In this document: in pieces, positions 54,237-63,186 of the stretch
Numbering within the stretch: position 1 is the stretch's first letter
Layout of the letters: each line of letters starts with the position of its first letter
Origin: Apilactobacillus zhangqiuensis
GTDB lineage: Bacteria > Bacillota > Bacilli > Lactobacillales > Lactobacillaceae
Assembly (NCBI RefSeq): GCF_019656215.1
Contig: NZ_BPLK01000005.1
Coordinates: 1-64,000, forward strand
Direction: 5' to 3'
DNA length: 64,000 nt
The notes under the pieces: model-generated
The model's input: the letters and a program-made list of their open reading frames with translations, nothing else
Told to the model about the DNA's origin: nothing
Database searches by the model: none
Position numbers and translations under genes: made by a program

Positions 54237-54734
54237 CTATTTGTTTAATTTTTCAACAACAGCTTCTGCTTCTTTGAAATCTGGTTGTGAACCGATTTCT
54301 TCAACAACTTGACGGTAAACAATTTCACCGTTGGCATCGATTGCAAAAACCATACGTGCTAATGCGTCAATATCCTTAACATAAGTACCTGAAGCCATAC
54401 CAAACTTATTATCAGCATCTGATAATAAGTGCATGCTTTCAACACCTTTGGCTGCACACCAATCTTTTTGTTCTTCAACTGTGTTCTTTGAAATAGTGTA
54501 GAATTCAACATTTTCGTACTTATCTGATTTTCTGTTGAACTTCTTAGCTTCTAAACTACATGCTCTTGAGTTAACATCTGGAACAGTCAAAATTAAAGCA
54601 GGACGTCCGATGAAATCCTTGTTAGTAAATTCCTTGTTGTTAGCATCTAGGACTTTGAAATCTGGTAGTGATTGACCCTTATCCATTGGTTCCTTGATTG
54701 TTTCTACTGGTTTGTCTAAAAATTTTAATTGCAT
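54237..54734 (-). CDS. tpx: Thiol peroxidase
   Basis: A 165-residue atypical 2-Cys peroxiredoxin that reduces peroxides with thioredoxin. The peroxidatic Cys59 lies in VPDVNSRACS and the probable resolving Cys93 in KDWCAAKG. GGAG precedes the ATG. A promoter (TTGCAA, 17 bases, TATTTT) lies at 54772-54800. No terminator follows, so some read-through into the valS T-box region is likely. Confidence 0.9.
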   Translation of the reverse strand: MQLKFLDKPVETIKEPMDKGQSLPDFKVLDANNKEFTNKDFIGRPALILTVPDVNSRACSLEAKKFNRKSDKYENVEFYTISKNTVEEQKDWCAAKGVESMHLLSDADNKFGMASGTYVKDIDALARMVFAIDANGEIVYRQVVEEIGSQPDFKEAEAVVEKLNK

Positions 54735-54771
54735 GTTATAAATCTCCTTAATTGGTAGTTGCTAAATATTT

Positions 54772-54800
54772 AAAATACAACTTACACGATTAATTTGCAA
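54772..54800 (-). promoter_or_regulatory. Promoter of tpx
   Basis: Minus strand: TTGCAA (54795-54800), 17-base spacer, TATTTT (54772-54777). Confidence 0.55.
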
Positions 54801-54802
54801 GC

Positions 54803-54841
54803 AAAAAGAAAAGAGACCATCAATTACGATGATCTCTTTTA
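54803..54841 (-). terminator. Terminator of thiI
   Basis: AAAAGAGATCATC-GTAATT-GATGGTCTCTTTT on the minus strand, directly after the thiI stop codon. Confidence 0.85.
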
Positions 54842-54845
54842 TAGA

Positions 54846-56063
54846 TTATAGTAATTCAGCGAATACGTCTTCTTGAGCGTTCAAGAATTCTTCCCCTGGT
54901 TTAATGTCGATAATCTTAACTTTGTCTAATGAACGTTGCATTAATCCTTCAACATCAATTAACTTTTCACATGCTCTAGTCTTTTCTAGATCAGGCTTAG
55001 TCTTTGGTGCTGGTGGAGTAAAGACTGTACAACAGTCTTCAAATGGCATAATTGATAGATCATAAGTATCAATTCTTTCAGCAATCTTAATGATTTCTGT
55101 CTTATCCATTGAAAGTAGTGGCTTTAATACCGGAACAGTTGTTACGTCATTAATTGCCATCATACTTTCAAGAGTTTGTGATGCCACTTGGCCTAATGAT
55201 TCACCAGTAAAGACACCTTTGCAGTGTCTGTCTAATGTCAATTTAGCGGCTAGTCTTAACATCATACGACGTTGAATAGTCATTAAGTATCCTTCAGGAA
55301 CCTTTTCCTTAATTTCTTCTTGAATTTCAGTAAATGGAACTTGAATGAATTGAATGTTACCACCAAAACGAGTTAACTTAGCAGCTAATTCTTTTGCCTT
55401 AGCTAATGCTTGCTCACTTGTGTATGGAGGACTATAGAAGTGAACCATATCTAGTTTCACTCCACGTTTCATTCCCATGTATGCTGCAACTGGTGAATCA
55501 ATTCCACCAGAAAGCATCATAGTGGCACGACCACCAGTACCCACTGGTAATCCACCTGCACCATCAATGGTTTCACTTGATAAGAAGATTCCATTCATAC
55601 GAACTTCAACTCTTAACTTAATGTCAGGGTTCTTCATTTTAACCTTGATACCATCAACATTACTCAAGATGTATCCACCTAAAGCATCGTTAATGTCGTG
55701 AGTGTCCATTGGGAAATGCTTATCTTGTCGACGAGTGTCAATCTTAAAGGTCATACCGTCTTTGAATTGGGCTTTAACCATTTCAACGGCGGTTTCTTTA
55801 ACCTTATCGATATCCTTTTCTACCTTGATTGAAGGTGAAAAGTTTTCAATTCCAAAAACATCCTTTAAACGTTCGATAACTTTATCTGAGTCATCCCCGT
55901 TCAAAGTAACGTGTAAACGATCTCGCTTAGCACTTACCTTTAGGTTTTCGAAATCATGCAACACTCTGTCAACGTTCTTGCCTAGTTGCTTAATAAAGTC
56001 TTTACGGTTCTTACCCTTAGTGGATAGTTCACCGTATCTGACCATTATTTCAGTATATTGCAT
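54846..56063 (-). CDS. thiI: tRNA 4-thiouridine synthetase ThiI
   Basis: A 405-residue tRNA thiolation enzyme that makes 4-thiouridine at position 8. It has an N-terminal ferredoxin-like domain, a THUMP domain (about 60-165) and a PP-loop domain with SGGIDS at 185-190. The rhodanese domain of E. coli ThiI is absent, normal for Firmicutes; sulfur is delivered by the desulfurase encoded 15 bases upstream. A CC pair in [16 protein letters not shown] may handle sulfur. Confidence 0.94.
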   Translation of the reverse strand: MQYTEIMVRYGELSTKGKNRKDFIKQLGKNVDRVLHDFENLKVSAKRDRLHVTLNGDDSDKVIERLKDVFGIENFSPSIKVEKDIDKVKETAVEMVKAQFKDGMTFKIDTRRQDKHFPMDTHDINDALGGYILSNVDGIKVKMKNPDIKLRVEVRMNGIFLSSETIDGAGGLPVGTGGRATMMLSGGIDSPVAAYMGMKRGVKLDMVHFYSPPYTSEQALAKAKELAAKLTRFGGNIQFIQVPFTEIQEEIKEKVPEGYLMTIQRRMMLRLAAKLTLDRHCKGVFTGESLGQVASQTLESMMAINDVTTVPVLKPLLSMDKTEIIKIAERIDTYDLSIMPFEDCCTVFTPPAPKTKPDLEKTRACEKLIDVEGLMQRSLDKVKIIDIKPGEEFLNAQEDVFAELL

Positions 56064-56078
56064 TCACGGATTTCCTTT

Positions 56079-57227
56079 CTATGAGTTAATCTTTTTAAAT
56101 CTTTCATAAAGTTCATCAAAGACTTCGTTAAAACGATCTGCTTCTTCCATTGTGTTATGTTCATCTAATGAAACACGCACAGCACTAGTTGCTTCGTCTT
56201 CATCAACCTTCATGGCTGATAAAGTCCCTGATGCAACGTGACGTTTAGAAGAACATGCACTTGTAGTGGAAATAAAGATTCCATGGCTTTCGAACGCATG
56301 GACGATGGTTTCACCACGAACACCCAAAATTGCAAAACATAAGATATGTGGTGCAAAGTGTTCGTTATCCTTTGAAAAGACCTTTACTTTATCAAATTTA
56401 GAAATATGTCCTAAAATATTTTGCTTGATTTTGCGTTGTTTTGCAACCTTTTTATCTTCATCATCTAATAATAGACGTAAAGCACGTGCCATTGCAGTGA
56501 TTGCAGGCAAGTTTTCGGTACTACTTCTTAGGTTACGTTCTTGGCCCCCACCGGTAATCAATGGTGCGATTTTCTTACCACTACGTTTGTACATAAAACC
56601 GACACCTCTTGGTGCGTGGAACTTATGACCTGAGAATGTAGCAAAGTCAACACGATCATTGAAAATCAAATTTTGAATACCCTTACCAATTCCTTGAACA
56701 GAATCAATATGGTAACTGATATTAGGATAATCTTTCAAAAGTTCGCCGACTTCTTTAATTGGTTGGATAGCACCAATCTCATTATTTACGGCCATGATTG
56801 AAACCAAGATTGTGCTTGGTTGAATGGCTTTCTTTAAATCATCAACAGAAATACGACCTTCATCATCAACTGGCAAGTAAGTAACTTCGAAGCCTAATTG
56901 TGTCAATTGTTCAACGGAGTTTTTTACCGCAGGATGTTCAACAGAGCTTACGATAATGTGATTTCCATAGGCACGTTTTTCAAAGGCTGTTCCTTTGATT
57001 GCCCAGTTGTCACCTTCTGTTCCACCACTGGTAAATAATATTTCACTTGGTAAAACACCTAGTAATTTAGCAATTTGTGCTCTAGATTGTTCCAACAAAT
57101 TGAATGATTGTTCACCAAATTGATGTAAACTAGATGGGTTTCCCCAAAATTCTTTGCTTACTTTATCGTAAGTTGCAACAACAGAATCATCTGGTTTTGT
57201 TGTGGCACTATTGTCAAAGTATATCAT
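56079..57227 (-). CDS. Cysteine desulfurase paired with ThiI (NifZ/IscS type)
   Basis: A 382-residue PLP enzyme that releases sulfur from cysteine. The PLP lysine is in SGHKFHAPRG (Lys202) and the catalytic Cys325 in SACSSKRH; N-terminal FDNSATT is typical. By its coupling to thiI it corresponds to B. subtilis NifZ, dedicated to 4-thiouridine formation, rather than a general Fe-S desulfurase (inference from context). AAGGG-like bases precede the ATG. Confidence 0.92.
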   Translation of the reverse strand: MIYFDNSATTKPDDSVVATYDKVSKEFWGNPSSLHQFGEQSFNLLEQSRAQIAKLLGVLPSEILFTSGGTEGDNWAIKGTAFEKRAYGNHIIVSSVEHPAVKNSVEQLTQLGFEVTYLPVDDEGRISVDDLKKAIQPSTILVSIMAVNNEIGAIQPIKEVGELLKDYPNISYHIDSVQGIGKGIQNLIFNDRVDFATFSGHKFHAPRGVGFMYKRSGKKIAPLITGGGQERNLRSSTENLPAITAMARALRLLLDDEDKKVAKQRKIKQNILGHISKFDKVKVFSKDNEHFAPHILCFAILGVRGETIVHAFESHGIFISTTSACSSKRHVASGTLSAMKVDEDEATSAVRVSLDEHNTMEEADRFNEVFDELYERFKKINS

Positions 57228-57283
57228 TATTACCCTTCTTCATTTTGGATTTGTCCGACTCAACTATATTTGTCATTATAACA

Positions 57284-57332
57284 GAAAAAAAGAAGTAACG
57301 TTTGAATGATATCAAAGTTACTTCTTTATTTT
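57284..57332 (-). terminator. Terminator of ezrA
   Basis: Minus strand: AAAGAAGTAACTTTGA and ATTCAAACGTTACTTCTTTTTTT form a long stem with a central bulge and seven Ts. Confidence 0.83.
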
Positions 57333-59040
57333 ATTTGGTTGTTTTCTTTTCATTATAATATTCAGTTTCCATTTGCTTGTAAGCACCTGGATTTACCTTT
57401 TCGATGGCTGCAGCCATAGTAGCTAAACTCTTTTCATATTGGTAACGATTATCAAAGTAGTCTTTAGCTTGTACACAGGCAGCATTTAAATCTTCGTTAG
57501 CGTTCTTATAACGGTTAGCGAATTGCATCAAACGTTCTGACAACATCGCACTATCAACAATATTTTCAGTGTCTGATAACAAGTGATCCATTGTATCGGA
57601 GATATTTGCCAATTTTTGGTTAATTTCATCCATACTAATCTTCACTTGGTTAATTGATTCTGACAAGTTAGAAACTTCGTTGTAGACGTAGTCATAACGT
57701 TCTAAGAAGTCTTCCGTTAAACCAGGAAGATTCAAGTTGTCAATCTTTCTTCTAATGTTCAATAGTTGTAAATCAAACTTTTGAAGACTGTCTCTGGCAA
57801 CTCTTTCCTCCTTGCTTAGTTCGGCAACAGAGTCGTTAATGTCTTTTTGTTGTTTTTCAATTGAACTTAGTTCTTGTTTAGCATCTTGTTGATGTTTTTG
57901 AATAACTGAGTATACTGCCTTGTTTCCGTTGATAGCATCATAATCATTGTTATAGATTGTTTCAATCTTACTGATTTTATCAGCTAATTCAGCAGTCTTT
58001 TCAATTTCATCGTGTTCCAAATTGTAGTTCTTGCTTAAACCATCCAATTCGTCGCTTAGGATGCGATTTTGGTTCTTAGCGTGGAAAATGAAGTCGTAAA
58101 CTAGGCTAATGTTTTTCTTAACCTTGCGTTTTGCAACGATTTCTTTTTCCATGATGGCATACATTGAATCAATCGTTTCTTCAATATATGTACAAATCTT
58201 CTTAGTTTCTGGGATATCTAAATCAGCAAGTGATTTTAATCCTTCTTGGCATGATTCCTTTAGTGTATTGATAGTGTCATCAATATCATCTTCGACAAAG
58301 TTGTAATCGGTTTGAATCATTGTACGATGGCCACGTTCAATTTCATCTAATTGTCTTGGGAATTCCTTTGATAATGAAACGTATGTATCAGGAATAATCT
58401 TCATTAATTCATTCATTTCATTAATCAAATTGTTAATCTTACCAAGTAATTCTTCAGCCTTGTTTTGATCACCATTTTCAGTTTCGGCAACGAATTCTTC
58501 GTAAACACCCTTGATAGTGCTTAACTTATCTTCAAGATTGTCGCTACTTGGACCAAATGAATAGTTTTGGGATAGAAGTTGTTGGTTAATTTCTCTGATG
58601 GTGTTATCAACATCTTCAACGGCTTTACGATGCAAGCTATCAACTTCTTGTAACTTACTTAAGCCATCATCAATGTCGTTTAATTTACCATCAACAACTT
58701 CAATTGCATCCCCCAAGTCACCGATAGTAACTGTAGCAGATAATAGTTTGTAACTGTTAATGAAATCTTCTGCATCACTCATATTACTTCTGATACTTGT
58801 TAAATCTGAATTGGTAATTTTTTCATATTGTTCTTTGTATTCGTTGAATTTATCAAAAGATTCACCATTTAATTTAATTTTACCAGTTGCTTCTAACTCA
58901 TCTTCGACCATTACGTCTTTTAGTTTAGCCCTTTTCTTCTCAAGACTGTCAAGTCGCTTAAATAGATTCTTTCGATAAAAGTATGTCGCTAATAGTAGTA
59001 CTACTAGCACTATTATTATGAAAATAACCAAATCAATCAT
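57331..59040 (-). CDS. ezrA: Septation ring regulator EzrA
   Basis: A 569-residue bitopic membrane protein that limits FtsZ assembly and coordinates division with wall synthesis in Firmicutes. It has an outside N terminus, one helix (about 4-21) and then spectrin-like coiled coils over the whole length. Length and layout are normal. AGGGGAC precedes the ATG. It has a separate promoter divergent from the fRMsr gene. Confidence 0.92.
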   Translation of the reverse strand: MIDLVIFIIIVLVVLLLATYFYRKNLFKRLDSLEKKRAKLKDVMVEDELEATGKIKLNGESFDKFNEYKEQYEKITNSDLTSIRSNMSDAEDFINSYKLLSATVTIGDLGDAIEVVDGKLNDIDDGLSKLQEVDSLHRKAVEDVDNTIREINQQLLSQNYSFGPSSDNLEDKLSTIKGVYEEFVAETENGDQNKAEELLGKINNLINEMNELMKIIPDTYVSLSKEFPRQLDEIERGHRTMIQTDYNFVEDDIDDTINTLKESCQEGLKSLADLDIPETKKICTYIEETIDSMYAIMEKEIVAKRKVKKNISLVYDFIFHAKNQNRILSDELDGLSKNYNLEHDEIEKTAELADKISKIETIYNNDYDAINGNKAVYSVIQKHQQDAKQELSSIEKQQKDINDSVAELSKEERVARDSLQKFDLQLLNIRRKIDNLNLPGLTEDFLERYDYVYNEVSNLSESINQVKISMDEINQKLANISDTMDHLLSDTENIVDSAMLSERLMQFANRYKNANEDLNAACVQAKDYFDNRYQYEKSLATMAAAIEKVNPGAYKQMETEYYNEKKTTK

Positions 59041-59145
59041 TTTGACATCTGTCCCCTTACAACTTTTTATTTTAATCTAATCTTTTTTTAGAATTAATCA
59101 TTTGTATTTTTAATATTTTAATAATAAACTAATTAACTATATTCA

Positions 59146-59154
59146 ATTATATCA
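59146..59154 (-). promoter_or_regulatory. Extended -10 promoter of ezrA
   Basis: Minus strand TGATATAAT (TG, one base, TATAAT at 59146-59151), about 105 bases before the ezrA start. Confidence 0.55.
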
Positions 59155-59210
59155 TACGAGATAATTATTAAAACACCTAATTATCAATATATACAAGGGA
59201 GTTTTCAATT

Positions 59211-59675
59211 ATGAAAATCAATTCAATGTTAGCACAACAGTTAGACGCATTATTAACCGATGAACACAATAATGTTGCCAATATGGCAAACGCCTCTGCA
59301 CTACTAATGCAAGAACTTCCAGATGTTAGTTGGACTGGGTTTTATACCTATGTAGATGATAAGAACGAATTAATCTTAGGTCCATTCCAAGGTAAAGTTG
59401 CTTGTGTCCACATTAAAATCGGTAGCGGTGTCTGTGGTACTGCTTTTGATAAAAACGAAACTATCCGCGTAGAAAACGTCAACGATTTTCCGGGTCACAT
59501 TGCCTGTGATTCAAACAGTAAATCAGAAATCGTCATTCCAATTGAAAAGGATGGAATTAGATTTGGTGTCTTAGATATTGACGCCCCTATCTTCGATCGT
59601 TTTTCAAAAGAAGATCAAGAAATGCTAGAAGAATTTGTTAAAGTCTTTGAAAGCCACATTACCATTGACAACTAG
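59211..59675 (+). CDS. Free methionine-(R)-sulfoxide reductase (GAF domain)
   Basis: A 154-residue GAF-fold reductase (fRMsr) that repairs free Met-R-sulfoxide. All three signature cysteines are present: Cys65 (GKVACVHI), Cys75 (GSGVCGTAF) and Cys99 (PGHIACDSNSKSEIVIP). GGGAG precedes the ATG. It lies directly upstream of rpsD, a common neighbour pair in lactobacilli, but rpsD has its own promoter, within the end of this gene. Confidence 0.93.
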   Translation: MKINSMLAQQLDALLTDEHNNVANMANASALLMQELPDVSWTGFYTYVDDKNELILGPFQGKVACVHIKIGSGVCGTAFDKNETIRVENVNDFPGHIACDSNSKSEIVIPIEKDGIRFGVLDIDAPIFDRFSKEDQEMLEEFVKVFESHITIDN

Positions 59676-59693
59676 TGGTAATAATCATACAAT
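59665..59693 (+). promoter_or_regulatory. Promoter of rpsD
   Basis: TTGACA (59665-59670), 17 bases, TACAAT (59688-59693). The -35 lies inside the last codons of the fRMsr gene. Confidence 0.8.
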
Positions 59694-59699
59694 AACCTT

Positions 59700-59866
59700 T
59701 GTGTAAAATAATGCAGCAGTACACGGTAAGCTCGTCAACATATTGATGCCTATAAATGGTTCAATTAGTACCCCCACGGCTGCTGGGGTGAACATTGCAG
59801 AGCAATATGCACGAATACTAAGTGTACAGTGATTATTTTACTCCAAATAATAATTTTTATTGGAGG
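59700..59866 (+). ncRNA. rpsD leader (probable S4 autoregulatory RNA)
   Basis: The 5' leader closes on itself: GTAAAATAAT (59703-59712) pairs perfectly with ATTATTTTAC (59832-59841), and GTACAC (59719-59724) with GTGTAC (59822-59827). Inside are a CCCC...GGGG hairpin (about 59771-59787) and ATTGC-AGA-GCAAT (about 59794-59806). Firmicutes rpsD is repressed by S4 binding to such a leader; that this RNA does so is inferred from position and structure. Confidence 0.75.
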
Positions 59867-59874
59867 ATATTTTT

Positions 59875-60483
59875 ATGTCTAGATATACAGGTCCAAGTTG
59901 GAGAATTTCTCGTCGTCTTGGTATTTCACTTTCAGGTACTGGTAAAGAATTAGCTCGTCGCCCATACGCACCAGGTGACCACGGTCAAGGTCGTCGCGGT
60001 AAGCTATCAGAATACGGTACTCAATTGAAGGAAAAGCAAAAGCTACGTTTCATGTACGGTTTAACTGAACGTCAATTCTCAAAACTATTCGTTCGTGCGG
60101 GTAAGATTAGAGAAGGTCGTCACGGTGATAACTTCATGGTATTACTAGAACGTAGACTAGACAACGTTGTTTACCGTTTAGGTTTAGCAACAACTCGTCG
60201 TCAAGCTCGTCAATTAGTTAACCACGGTCACATCACTGTTGATGGCAAACGTGTTGACATTCCTTCATACGAAGTAAAAGTTGGTCAAGTCGTTTCAGTT
60301 CGTGAAAAGTCAAAAGACCTACAAATCATCAAGGAAGCTGTTGAAGCTGTTGTTGGTCGTCCACAATACGTTTCATTCGATGCTGACAAACTTGAAGGTT
60401 CTCTAACTAGATTACCTCAACGTGATGAAATGAATGCTGATATCGATGCATCACTAATCGTTGAATACTACAACAAGCTATAA
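59875..60483 (+). CDS. rpsD: 30S ribosomal protein S4
   Basis: A 202-residue primary 16S-binding ribosomal protein and likely autorepressor. It starts [21 protein letters not shown]; the S4 domain ([27 protein letters not shown]) lies near 91-117. The ATG at 59875 follows TGGAGG; an earlier in-frame start at 59860 lies within the ribosome site. It is monocistronic, as usual in Firmicutes. Confidence 0.97.
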   Translation: MSRYTGPSWRISRRLGISLSGTGKELARRPYAPGDHGQGRRGKLSEYGTQLKEKQKLRFMYGLTERQFSKLFVRAGKIREGRHGDNFMVLLERRLDNVVYRLGLATTRRQARQLVNHGHITVDGKRVDIPSYEVKVGQVVSVREKSKDLQIIKEAVEAVVGRPQYVSFDADKLEGSLTRLPQRDEMNADIDASLIVEYYNKL

Positions 60484-60506
60484 TTTCTGGTTATACTTGT
60501 TGCTCC

Positions 60507-60541
60507 AAAAAAGCGCTTTGCATTTGCAAAACGCTTTTTTT
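60507..60541 (+). terminator. Terminator of rpsD
   Basis: AAAAAAGCGCTTTGC-ATTT-GCAAAACGCTTTTTTT, 23 bases after the rpsD stop codon. Confidence 0.88.
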
Positions 60542-60604
60542 CTACCCTCTTTTAATTAATGATAGAATAGTAATAAGACACATAAATGAAAAGGAGCAAT
60601 TAAT

Positions 60605-61084
60605 ATGAGTGAAGATGACGTAAGCAGTCGTTTAGAACAATCATCCATGGGTGGAACTCCAAAGGTTAACCCTGATGAACAACGCAGATACTTAGGAACT
60701 TTTAGAGAAAGAGTTTCCTTAGCAATCCAAATCAAAGATCTATCAAATCCAAATGCGGTGAATGCTCTTCAAAAAGAATTTGATAACAACAACAGTTACC
60801 AACTAATCATTAACGGTAATTTGGATCATGATGTTGTCTCCCCTTTTATCAGACTAGCATCACAAAATAACATCAAGTTCGTAATTAGGACTGACTCATT
60901 CTACCGTACCGCACCAGATAACTACGGTGTCGTTTACGCAAACAGTCAATCAATTAACGTTAACCCAGTTGATTTCGAGGAAAAATACAATCAACAAGAT
61001 ACTTCAGAAAATTCAACCAATGATTCTTCTGATAAGCAAACTAACCAATCATTCTTTGGTAAACTCAAAAATATTTTCAAATAA
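60605..61084 (+). CDS. YueI family protein (DUF1694)
   Basis: A 159-residue protein of the YueI/DUF1694 family, of unknown function. The typical start PDEQRRYLGTFRERV and a central QLIINGNLDHDVVSPFIRLA are present. The C-terminal tail is polar and low-complexity. AAAGGAGC precedes the ATG. It lies 13 bases before rarA, and the two are probably co-transcribed. Confidence 0.82.
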   Translation: MSEDDVSSRLEQSSMGGTPKVNPDEQRRYLGTFRERVSLAIQIKDLSNPNAVNALQKEFDNNNSYQLIINGNLDHDVVSPFIRLASQNNIKFVIRTDSFYRTAPDNYGVVYANSQSINVNPVDFEEKYNQQDTSENSTNDSSDKQTNQSFFGKLKNIFK

Positions 61085-61097
61085 AGGTGATGATAAA

Positions 61098-62372
61098 TTG
61101 CATCCACTAGCATACCGTATGCGTCCGAAAAAAATTGAAGACGTTGTCGGCCAACAAGACTTAGTCGGTCCTGGGAAGATTATCGATCGAATGGTAAAAG
61201 CCAAAATTTTATCATCAATGATTTTATACGGACCTCCTGGGACAGGTAAAACCAGTATTGCCAGCGCAATTGCCGGTTCAACTAAGTATGCATTTCGTCA
61301 ATTAAATGCGGCTACAGATACCAAAAAGGACCTACAAATTGTCGCTGAAGAAGCTAAGATGTCCGGAACAGTCGTATTACTTTTAGATGAAATTCATCGT
61401 TTAGATAAAACCAAACAGGACTTCCTATTACCACTACTAGAAAGCGGTAATATTATTCTAATTGGTGCTACTACTGAAAACCCATATATCAATATCAATC
61501 CCGCCATTAGAAGTAGAACCCAAATATTTGAGGTTCACCCTCTTAACGAGGATGACATTAAATCAGCCGTAAAACGTGCTTTAGAAGACAAGGATAATGG
61601 TTTAGGTAATATGAACATCCAATTGGATGAAAACGCCCTACACTTCCTATCAACTAGCACCAACGGTGATTTAAGAAGTGCTTTAAACGCACTTGAACTA
61701 GCTGCTAAATCAACTACTCCTGATGATAAAGGCGTCATTCACATTACTTTAGAAGATGTTGAATCATGTCTTCAAAGAAAAGCGTTAACGCAAGACAAAA
61801 ACGGTGATGCTCACTATGACGTTGTTTCAGCATTTCAAAAATCCATTCGTGGATCAGATGTTAACGCTGCCCTTCACTATGCCGGTCGCTTGATTGAATC
61901 CGGCGACTTAAATTCCATCAGTCGTCGTTTAATGGTTATCGCATATGAAGATGTGGGATTAGCTAATCCGGCAGCATGTGCTAGAACTGTTTCTGCAATC
62001 GAAGCTGCTAATAAGGTCGGTTTCCCAGAAGCTAGGATTCCACTAGCCAATGCGATTATTGAATTATGCCTATCACCAAAATCAAACACAGCAATGCGTG
62101 CGATTGATGCGGCAATTGCTAAAATCCGTACCGGTAACTATGGTGATATCCCAGATCATTTAAAGGACAGTCACTACTCTGGTGCCAAGAAATTAGGTCA
62201 TGGTGTTAATTATAAATACGCCCACGATTATCCAAACGACTGGGTTAAACAACAATACCTACCTACCAAGATTAAAAACGATACTTACTATCAACCAAAA
62301 ACTAACGGTAAAATTGAAAGTACGTTTAAACAACAATACGAAAAACTACTTCACGCACAACGTGATAAATAG
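61098..62372 (+). CDS. rarA: Replication-associated recombination protein RarA (MgsA)
   Basis: A 424-residue AAA+ clamp-loader-like ATPase acting at stalled replication forks. Walker A GPPGTGKTS lies about residues 47-55, Walker B LLLDEIHRLD, sensor 1 GATTENP, and the C-terminal tetramerisation region contains ARIPLANAIIELCLSPKSN. I place the start at a TTG (61098, reading HPLAYRMRPKKI) after AAAGGTGATG; the open frame upstream overlaps yueI and is unrelated to the family. Confidence 0.92.
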   Translation: MHPLAYRMRPKKIEDVVGQQDLVGPGKIIDRMVKAKILSSMILYGPPGTGKTSIASAIAGSTKYAFRQLNAATDTKKDLQIVAEEAKMSGTVVLLLDEIHRLDKTKQDFLLPLLESGNIILIGATTENPYININPAIRSRTQIFEVHPLNEDDIKSAVKRALEDKDNGLGNMNIQLDENALHFLSTSTNGDLRSALNALELAAKSTTPDDKGVIHITLEDVESCLQRKALTQDKNGDAHYDVVSAFQKSIRGSDVNAALHYAGRLIESGDLNSISRRLMVIAYEDVGLANPAACARTVSAIEAANKVGFPEARIPLANAIIELCLSPKSNTAMRAIDAAIAKIRTGNYGDIPDHLKDSHYSGAKKLGHGVNYKYAHDYPNDWVKQQYLPTKIKNDTYYQPKTNGKIESTFKQQYEKLLHAQRDK

Positions 62373-62381
62373 GAGTTTCCC

Positions 62382-62666
62382 ATGTTAATTAGAATTCTAG
62401 TATTATTAGCGACAATTGTATTATTTATGATTGGTCGTTTCCTTTTAAACCATACCGATAAGCCTTTTATGATGCTTCATCCCGAAAATAATAAAGGATT
62501 AGGTAAAATCGTTAAGTTCTTTGGAATTGTCTTTTGCATTCTAGCTGTCTTTTCAGCAATCGCAATTTTCATTCCAAATATCTTTTTCGTTACAACTATT
62601 ATGGTAATAAGTTGTATAATATTATTGGTGATGGAGTTAATGTTACTTACATTCCTTACCAAGTAA
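62382..62666 (+). CDS. Small membrane protein of unknown function
   Basis: A 94-residue protein with three hydrophobic helices (about 2-20, 44-65 and 68-90) and a polar loop of DKPFMMLHPENNKGLGK between the first two. I do not recognise a family. AGGAG precedes the ATG. It sits between rarA and uspA with short gaps and probably belongs to the yueI-rarA-uspA transcript. Codon use resembles its neighbours. Confidence 0.75.
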   Translation: MLIRILVLLATIVLFMIGRFLLNHTDKPFMMLHPENNKGLGKIVKFFGIVFCILAVFSAIAIFIPNIFFVTTIMVISCIILLVMELMLLTFLTK

Positions 62667-62686
62667 ATAGTTTGAGGTGAAAGAAT

Positions 62687-63148
62687 ATGTTACAAGATTA
62701 CAGTCAAATTATGATTCCAATCGATGGTTCAAAAAACTCAAAGCTGGCATTCAACAAATCAATTGAAGTTGCAAAACACAATGATGCTGACTTACACATC
62801 GTTCACGTAATCGATACGCGATCATTCACTAACCTAGCTAATTTCGACTCATCAATGTTAGATGACGTTACTAGCCGTGTTAAAAGCTCACTAGAAAAAT
62901 ACTTAAAGAAAGCCCAAGATGCTGGAATTAAGAATGTTGATTACACAATCGAATACGGAGCTCCTAAATCAATTATCTCAAGAGATTTAGTTGATCGTTT
63001 CGATACTGATTTAATCATCATCGGTGCCAACGGACAAAGTGCTGCTGAACGTTTATTAATCGGTTCAGTTGCTTCATACGTAACTCGTGTAGCAGAATGT
63101 GATGTCTTAATTGTAAAATCAGACTTAGACAACAAAGTAGAAAAATAA
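62687..63148 (+). CDS. uspA: Universal stress protein UspA family
   Basis: A 153-residue single-domain USP. The ATP-binding motif G-x2-G-x9-GS is present as GANGQSAAERLLIGSV (about 114-129), so it is the nucleotide-binding type. The N terminus IMIPIDGSKNSKLAF is standard. GAGGTG precedes the ATG. It ends at a strong terminator. Confidence 0.9.
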   Translation: MLQDYSQIMIPIDGSKNSKLAFNKSIEVAKHNDADLHIVHVIDTRSFTNLANFDSSMLDDVTSRVKSSLEKYLKKAQDAGIKNVDYTIEYGAPKSIISRDLVDRFDTDLIIIGANGQSAAERLLIGSVASYVTRVAECDVLIVKSDLDNKVEK

Positions 63149-63149
63149 A

Positions 63150-63186
63150 CAAAAAAGACCTGGAAATGATTCCAGGTCTTTTTTTA
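63150..63186. terminator. Bidirectional terminator (uspA / regulator gene)
   Basis: AAAAAAGACCTGGAA-ATGA-TTCCAGGTCTTTTTTT, between the converging genes. Confidence 0.9.

Noticed and set aside
54237-54734. Tpx active site differing from the PSxDTxVC pattern of other bacteria
   Set aside because: The peroxidatic Cys59, the Ser at the conserved Thr/Ser position and the resolving Cys93 are present; related sequences in lactobacilli probably share the variant.
60927-61097. Upstream extension of the RarA frame
   Set aside because: It lies inside yueI in another frame and is unrelated to RarA; the TTG at 61098 has a ribosome site and matches the family start.
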